Below, in pieces: positions 5,767 through 9,752 of a DNA stretch of 9,752 nt (its first letter is position 1; every line of letters starts with the position of its first letter). The notes under the pieces are model-generated. The model was not told where the DNA came from and did no database searches. It worked only from the letters and a program-made list of their open reading frames with translations. Position numbers and translations under genes: made by a program. The stretch comes from Campylobacteraceae bacterium (GTDB lineage Bacteria > Campylobacterota > Campylobacteria > Campylobacterales > Sulfurovaceae), in assembly GCA_027083075.1 (NCBI GenBank), contig JALWQQ010000001.1, forward strand, positions 1-9,752, in the 5' to 3' direction.

Positions 5767-6780
5767 TTACTTTGCTTTGAGCGCTTCAAGCTTGTTGATC
5801 AACTCCACTCTCGTGTGCGGATCGATCTCATACTCTTTGCCAAACCCGTGCTCGGCAAGACACTCGGTGATCTCGTCAAACGATTTTTTACCGAGATTTT
5901 TGATCTCTTTGATTTCGCTCTCGCTCATCAAGACAAGCTCACCGATATACTTGATACCGGCGCGATCGAGAGAGTTGAATGAACGCGCACTAAGCCCGAT
6001 GGCATCTACGGGTACCAAGAAGGGTTTTAGCGCATCGTCTTGCGTAGAGCGTTTGACGGGTGCTTTGCCAAGCTCTACATCCATTACGCCTGCAAATACG
6101 GAGAGCTGTGAATGCATCACCTCCAAAGCGTTGGTAAAGGCATCTACCGGTGTGATCTGACCATCGGTTTCGATGTCAAAAACGATCTTCTCGTAGTTAG
6201 GGTTGTCTTCGACCAAAACCGGCTCGATCTTGTAGTTCGCCTTTCTTACCGGTGTAAAGAATGCATCCAGCGCAATATGATCTTTGTGCTCTTTTTCGAT
6301 CTCTTCGCGCAAATCCTCGCTCGGAACGTAGCCGATCCCTTTGGCGATCACTACCGTAAAGTTAAGCTCGGCATCCTCGTTGAGCGTTGCCAAAGGCATG
6401 TCGCCGTTAACGACCTCGACCGTATCGTTGTTTAAATCTTCCGCTTTAATATCGCGATGACCCGTAAAGCTATAGTTTACTACTGCGCGATCGCTTCCGT
6501 CTTTGATCTTGAAACGGATATTTTTGAGGTTGAGGATAAATACGGCAACATCCTCGTGCATACCGCGAATCGTATCAAACTCGTGCGAAGCACCTTCGAT
6601 CTTAACCGATATCGGCGCATACCCTATGGAAGAGCTGAGCAAAAGGCGTCTTAGCGGATGCGCCAAAGTAACGGCATAGCCGCTCTCGAAAGGATACGCT
6701 ACGATCTCGGCGCGGTTGGCACCCGTCTCGCTTACCTCGACTTCCGTCGGCATATACGGTGCGACTTTTATCTTTCTCAT
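5767..6780 (-). CDS. rpoA: RNA polymerase alpha subunit
   Basis: The 337-aa product builds the polymerase assembly platform and contacts upstream promoter DNA and activators. The N-terminal dimerisation domain (about 1-235) contains [17 protein letters not shown], with the conserved arginines at 44-45, and [21 protein letters not shown] linker (about 236-255) leads to the C-terminal domain, where [13 protein letters not shown] carries Arg266 and Asn269, equivalent to the UP-element-binding Arg265 and Asn268 of E. coli, followed by the helix-hairpin-helix segment [10 protein letters not shown]. Full length and intact. The ATG follows AAAGG, 17 bases after rpsD. The intact DNA-binding residues mean UP elements could matter here despite the weak -35 boxes in the window. 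Confidence 0.98.
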   Translation of the reverse strand: MRKIKVAPYMPTEVEVSETGANRAEIVAYPFESGYAVTLAHPLRRLLLSSSIGYAPISVKIEGASHEFDTIRGMHEDVAVFILNLKNIRFKIKDGSDRAVVNYSFTGHRDIKAEDLNNDTVEVVNGDMPLATLNEDAELNFTVVIAKGIGYVPSEDLREEIEKEHKDHIALDAFFTPVRKANYKIEPVLVEDNPNYEKIVFDIETDGQITPVDAFTNALEVMHSQLSVFAGVMDVELGKAPVKRSTQDDALKPFLVPVDAIGLSARSFNSLDRAGIKYIGELVLMSESEIKEIKNLGKKSFDEITECLAEHGFGKEYEIDPHTRVELINKLEALKAK

Positions 6781-6797
6781 AGGCTGCCTTTTAGGGA

Positions 6798-7424
6798 TTA
6801 TTTAGAGTACAACTCGACGATAAGGCGCTCTTCAACGGGAATGGCCACCTCTTCTCTTTCCGGAATACGCGTAAAGATACCGAAGAGCTTCTCTTTGTCA
6901 ACATCTACCCAGTCAACCATACCGGTTTGGTTTGTCAACTCGATAGAGCGCAAAATCTGAGGATTATTTTTACTCTTTTCGCGTATCTCGATCTTTTGAC
7001 CGGGTTTTACCCTAAAAGAGGGAATGTCAACGCGTCTGCCGTCAACCAAGACGTGACCGTGGTTGACAAGCTGTCTTGCAAAAGCGCGCGTTGTCGCAAA
7101 ACCCATGCGATAGACAACATTGTCAAGACGCTGCTCCAAAAGCTGTACCAAGATCTCACCGGTGTTACCTTCGCGGCGGTTCGCCTCTTTAAAGAGTGTG
7201 CGGAACTGCTTTTCGCTCACACCGTACATAAATTTCGCTTTTTGCTTCTCGCGAAGCTGCAAGCCGTATTCGCTGATCTTCGCTCTTCTTTGACCGTGCT
7301 GTCCCGGAGCATAGGGGCGCTTTTCGAGTGCGCTCTTACCCGCAAGACGACGCTCGCCTTTGAGGCCGAGATCGACCCCGAGCCTTCTTTCCAATCTTTC
7401 AACCGGACCTCTATATCTTGCCAT
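6798..7424 (-). CDS. rpsD: 30S ribosomal protein S4
   Basis: The 208-aa primary 16S rRNA-binding protein that nucleates 30S assembly. It opens [20 protein letters not shown], contains [13 protein letters not shown], the S4 RNA-binding domain [20 protein letters not shown] with [18 protein letters not shown], and ends in the usual [12 protein letters not shown]. It lacks the N-terminal zinc-binding cysteines of C+ forms, so it is a zinc-independent S4. In E. coli S4 represses the alpha operon by binding the leader upstream of rpsM; the structured leader of this operon makes a similar role conceivable but unproven. ATG follows AAAGG at a normal distance. Confidence 0.98.
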   Translation of the reverse strand: MARYRGPVERLERRLGVDLGLKGERRLAGKSALEKRPYAPGQHGQRRAKISEYGLQLREKQKAKFMYGVSEKQFRTLFKEANRREGNTGEILVQLLEQRLDNVVYRMGFATTRAFARQLVNHGHVLVDGRRVDIPSFRVKPGQKIEIREKSKNNPQILRSIELTNQTGMVDWVDVDKEKLFGIFTRIPEREEVAIPVEERLIVELYSK

Positions 7425-7467
7425 CTCTATACCTTTTTCTCTTTTTCGTTGCTCTTATCGAAGCGTC

Positions 7468-7842
7468 TTAGACTCTACGCTTTTTAGGCGGTCTACAGCC
7501 GTTATGAGGAAGCGGTGTGATATCCTTGAAGAAGGTGACCTTGATCCCTTCGACGGCGCCGACGGTCTTCACGGCCGTTTCACGACCGGAACCGGGACCT
7601 TGCACTTTGATACCGACCTCTTTGATACCGTGCTCTTTGGCTTTACTCATCGCATCGTTTACCGCTTCAGCCGCGGCAAAAGGGGTAGATTTTTTCGAAC
7701 CTTTAAATCCGAGTGAACCCGCACTGCTCCATGCGATGACATTGCCCATCTCGTCCGTTACCGTCACAACGGTATTGTTAAACGTTGCCGCGATATAAAC
7801 AACGCCTTTGGCGATATTTTTTTTCGCTTTTTTCTTAGCCAT
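7468..7842 (-). CDS. rpsK: 30S ribosomal protein S11
   Basis: The 124-aa platform protein that contacts 16S rRNA and mRNA near the exit site. Hallmarks are [20 protein letters not shown], the [19 protein letters not shown] segment, [12 protein letters not shown] and the C-terminal [15 protein letters not shown]. Length is typical. The lysine-rich start MAKKKAKKN follows AAGGAG. It is 13 bases behind rpsM and 43 bases before rpsD. No anomalies. Confidence 0.98.
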   Translation of the reverse strand: MAKKKAKKNIAKGVVYIAATFNNTVVTVTDEMGNVIAWSSAGSLGFKGSKKSTPFAAAEAVNDAMSKAKEHGIKEVGIKVQGPGSGRETAVKTVGAVEGIKVTFFKDITPLPHNGCRPPKKRRV

Positions 7843-7855
7843 CTTTACTTACTCC

Positions 7856-8218
7856 TTATGCCGAACCGACTGTTTTGCGTTTACCCTTGCGGGTGCGTGC
7901 ATTGGTTTTGGTTTTTTGACCGCGTACGGGAAGCCCTTTGCGATGTCTCAAACCTCTGTAGTTACCCAAGTCCATCAATGCTTTGATATCCATCTGCACC
8001 TTTTTGCGAAGATCCCCTTCGACCATATAGTGCTCTTGGATGTCATTACGCAACTTTGCCGCATCGGCATCACTCAACTCGTGTACACGCGTGTTGGGAT
8101 CGATGCCCGTGCGAGCCAAGATCTCTCTTGCGCGTGTCAAACCGATACCGTAGATATAGGTAAGCGCATATTCGATACGCTTCTTTTGCGGTAGATCCAC
8201 ACCTGCGATACGTGCCAT
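7856..8218 (-). CDS. rpsM: 30S ribosomal protein S13
   Basis: The 120-aa head protein that bridges to the 50S subunit and contacts the P-site tRNA with its basic tail. It begins [20 protein letters not shown], continues with [12 protein letters not shown], and ends in [20 protein letters not shown] and a lysine-rich tail. The ATG is two bases after the rpmJ stop, with its AAGGAT ribosome-binding site inside the end of rpmJ, so the two are probably translationally coupled. Confidence 0.98.
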   Translation of the reverse strand: MARIAGVDLPQKKRIEYALTYIYGIGLTRAREILARTGIDPNTRVHELSDADAAKLRNDIQEHYMVEGDLRKKVQMDIKALMDLGNYRGLRHRKGLPVRGQKTKTNARTRKGKRKTVGSA

Positions 8219-8220
8219 GT

Positions 8221-8334
8221 TTATCCTTGTCTCTGTTTATGTTTCGGATTTTTACAAATGACGCGAACGATGCCTTTTCGTTTAATGATCTTACAATCGT
8301 CGCACATCTTCTTTACCGAGGGTCTCACCTTCAT
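8221..8334 (-). CDS. rpmJ: 50S ribosomal protein L36
   Basis: The 37-aa product begins [14 protein letters not shown] and has a complete zinc ribbon: Cys11 and Cys14, Cys27, and His32. This is the standard zinc-binding L36; by contrast the S4 of this operon has no zinc site. The ATG follows AAGGAG with 7 bases between. The same frame stays open upstream to a GTG at 8445, but L36 proteins start at this methionine and the ribosome-binding site is right here. It is the first gene of the operon. The usual upstream neighbour infA is not found before it. Confidence 0.96.
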   Translation of the reverse strand: MKVRPSVKKMCDDCKIIKRKGIVRVICKNPKHKQRQG

Positions 8335-8471
8335 AGGTTGCTCCTTAAACGTTTTGCACCATTGCTGTGCGTGGTCTGCCGAGACGCTTTCGCGGGGCAC
8401 ACCAACCCTTGCGTATCCGGTGCACGATACACAAAGATTCTTCACGCAGTCGCCTACCTATAGAGATAGGG
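8335..8471 (-). promoter_or_regulatory. Structured 5' leader of the alpha ribosomal operon
   Basis: Between the predicted start near 8471 and the rpmJ ATG lie about 137 bases that can fold by hand. A 5'-end hairpin, CCTAT loop CTCT ATAGG, spans 8457-8470. A three-way junction follows. P1 pairs 8444-8448 with 8368-8372 (5 bp). P2 pairs 8426-8436 with 8407-8417 (11 pairs, two of them G-U, 8-base loop). P3 pairs 8396-8403 with 8373-8380 (7 of 8). P3 contains a small CGC-GAAA-GCG hairpin. The junction bases GGGTTG (8403-8408) can also pair with CAACCT (8335-8340), just before the rpmJ start codon. This is like a ribosomal-protein-binding leader. Function is inferred. Confidence 0.5.
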
Positions 8472-8477
8472 AGAGGG

Positions 8478-8508
8478 ATTATACCTGAAAATATGTAAGA
8501 GTTGTCTT
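8478..8508 (-). promoter_or_regulatory. Promoter of the alpha ribosomal operon
   Basis: On the minus strand a perfect TATAAT (8478-8483) is preceded by AAGACA (8503-8508, 19-base spacer) or GACAAC (8501-8506, 17-base spacer) as poor -35 candidates, with an AT-rich stretch between. The predicted start is near 8471, directly at the 5' hairpin of the leader. It explains how this operon is expressed although it is cut off from the rest of the ribosomal gene cluster. Confidence 0.7.
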
Positions 8509-8517
8509 AAGAGAGAT

Positions 8518-8537
8518 AAGCCCGTGAAGCGGGGCTT
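8518..8537 (-). terminator. Terminator after the CAP-domain gene
   Basis: AAGCCC and GGGCTT pair over six bases around an 8-base loop, followed on the minus strand by a T-rich but interrupted run (ATCTCTCTT). It lies 15 bases after the stop of the upstream gene and about 10 bases before the -35 region of the alpha promoter. It would insulate the ribosomal operon from upstream transcription. Confidence 0.55.
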
Positions 8538-8552
8538 TGGCATAAAGTGCTT

Positions 8553-9752
8553 CTAACGATACAACGTTACACTGTGTGCATGTGTCAGATTGTTGTCCCA
8601 ATTGCTTCTTGGATCGAAGCCGTCAAGCACAATGATCTGTTGTGTCCAGTTGTATCCTTGCTGTTGATACTGCCGCATGGCAACGCCAACACCGATTAGC
8701 CCTTCGCGATCCGAAAGACCTGAATTTTCAACCAGCCCTTTGGCAAAGAGGAATTTTCTATGTCCATACTGCTGGCTTTTATCTTCATAAAGCCACGCAT
8801 ATACCGACTTGGCTTCAAATTCGTATACAGTAGGGTATGTTGCCGAGGTTGTACCGACACCAAATCTTGCGATATTCTCTCCATAGCTAAAGAAATCCGC
8901 ATTGGTCCCGACGATAACTCCCGCGTCTTGCTGCATGCGTTGCCAAGGCGTTCTACCGTCTGCAGTATGAGGATGAGCCAAGTATGCACTATAGTTGACA
9001 GATAAATAATGTGCGTAGCTTCCCGCCTCCGTACTGATATTATCATCAATACCTTCAAATGGTTTCAATCCTCTATCGCAACGCTCCTTATTGACAAGAT
9101 AGAGTATTTTTTCAGCACTAGTCATACCATCCCATACTGCTTGCGGCGGTAATACCATCGGTGCATTTACACTCGGATCGTTGTTTCTAGCAGCATTGAA
9201 GAGAGCTTCTATTTGCGTAACCGTCAGAGCATTGTATTTTGAGCTATTTGGCCAAGGAGTATCTATGATACTATTGTTTACATAGCTATCAATAAAGGCT
9301 TGATCGGTTGCGGCCGTTGAGGGACAAACATAAGGTGTTTTTCCTCCAACACTAACGGCATTCACACTGATAGTAACCGTTGCGAGGGACGATTGGAAGA
9401 CCCCATCGCTTACAACAAAGGTAAAGCTATCATTACCGAAATAACCGAAATTGGGCGTATAGACAAGATTTGGCGCCCTACCGCTCAATGTACCGTGAAG
9501 CGGTTGCGACATTACGGTATAACTCAGCGGATCGCCATTGGGATCGTTGCCTGCCAGTACGATAGAGACTCTCGTATCTTGAGTGGTAGTAACGTTTTGG
9601 TCGTATGCAACAGGTGGCTGATTTGGTATGGGCAAGACATGCACGATCATCGTATCGCCGGCGGTAGCGCCGCGATTATCGGTCACTTCGCAGGTGTAGT
9701 TGTAATCACCCGCCGTGAGTACAGGTGTCGTATAATCTTGTGTAGCGGCAAC
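8553..9752 (-). CDS. Extracellular protein with Ig/cadherin-like repeats and C-terminal CAP (SCP) domain, 5' end missing
   Basis: 399 codons are visible and the frame is open at the window edge, so the true start lies outside. Visible residues 1-40 are the end of a PKD/Ig-like repeat (AGDYNYTCEVTDNRG). Residues about 46-132 form a tandem-95/cadherin-like repeat: NQPPVAYDQNVTT, then AGNDPNGDPLSYTV, LVYTPNFGYFGNDSFTFVVS. After a linker with Cys143, residues about 210-385 form a CAP/SCP domain: EKILYLVNKERCDRGLKPF, AHPHTADGRTPWQRM, GENIA and AWLYEDKSQQYGHRKF. His262, Glu292 and His331 fit the family's active-site-like residues, and Trp320 is conserved. Such architecture means secreted or surface-exposed, for adhesion or envelope interaction; the catalytic role of bacterial CAP domains is open. 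Local base composition looks more AT-rich than the flanking ribosomal genes, hinting at separate ancestry. Confidence 0.85.
   Translation of the reverse strand, partial: VAATQDYTTPVLTAGDYNYTCEVTDNRGATAGDTMIVHVLPIPNQPPVAYDQNVTTTQDTRVSIVLAGNDPNGDPLSYTVMSQPLHGTLSGRAPNLVYTPNFGYFGNDSFTFVVSDGVFQSSLATVTISVNAVSVGGKTPYVCPSTAATDQAFIDSYVNNSIIDTPWPNSSKYNALTVTQIEALFNAARNNDPSVNAPMVLPPQAVWDGMTSAEKILYLVNKERCDRGLKPFEGIDDNISTEAGSYAHYLSVNYSAYLAHPHTADGRTPWQRMQQDAGVIVGTNADFFSYGENIARFGVGTTSATYPTVYEFEAKSVYAWLYEDKSQQYGHRKFLFAKGLVENSGLSDREGLIGVGVAMRQYQQQGYNWTQQIIVLDGFDPRSNWDNNLTHAHSVTLYR

Noticed and set aside
5627..6160. Plus-strand open frame of 177 codons
   Set aside because: Antisense to rplQ and rpoA; serine- and leucine-rich translation typical of an antisense shadow.
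6927..7487. Plus-strand open frame of 186 codons
   Set aside because: It lies wholly opposite rpsD and its spacer. It has no ribosome-binding site of note or recognisable domain.
8335..8445. In-frame upstream extension of rpmJ from a GTG, giving 37 extra residues with a C-x2-C pair
   Set aside because: L36 has a fixed length and its own strong ribosome-binding site at the inner ATG. An open run of 37 codons is not rare by chance, and RNA pairing explains the region better. A leader peptide is not fully excluded.
8335..8471. tRNA gene or tRNA remnant in the rpmJ leader
   Set aside because: No T-loop consensus, no 7-bp acceptor stem and no anticodon arm of the right size could be placed.

Overview
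The window looks like a chromosomal segment of a free-living Campylobacterota (Epsilonproteobacteria), probably of the Sulfurimonas/Sulfuricurvum/Sulfurovum kind. Supporting signs are panD overlapping a YbaB-like gene, a short-form MurE encoded behind an NFU-type gene, and the gene order rpmJ-rpsM-rpsK-rpsD-rpoA-rplQ. The base composition is also less AT-rich than in Campylobacter or Helicobacter. The assignment is inferred from gene order and protein resemblance only; no database was searched.

Left part (1-867, minus strand): the first codons of a YbaB/EbfC-type gene, panD (pantothenate/CoA pathway) with its own promoter, and a thioredoxin-fold [2Fe-2S] ferredoxin. A divergent intergenic region (868-996) carries a TATAAT promoter for a compact plus-strand operon (997-2946). 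That operon encodes a hemerythrin-like diiron protein, a small DUF2249 protein and a 12-TM, histidine-bearing membrane protein resembling NnrS or heme-copper oxidase subunit I. The last two genes overlap. The set suggests a module for nitric oxide, oxygen or metal-centre stress. A terminator hairpin and a patch of several 7-bp-period repeats fill the gap to the convergent genes.

Middle part (3100-5265, minus strand): an operon from an extended -10 promoter with nfu-type Fe-S scaffold, a TPR-like protein of unknown role, and murE (peptidoglycan).

Right part (5401-8334, minus strand): the alpha ribosomal operon, L36-S13-S11-S4-RpoA-L17, tightly packed. It is preceded by its own promoter and a leader of about 137 nt that folds on paper into a 5'-end hairpin and a three-way junction, with a possible pairing to the bases beside the rpmJ start codon. 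This is the best candidate here for an undescribed regulatory element. The genes often found upstream (infA, map, secY) are not adjacent. Instead there is a terminator and then the 3' part of a gene for a large extracellular protein with Ig/cadherin-like repeats and a C-terminal CAP/SCP domain (8553 to the window end).
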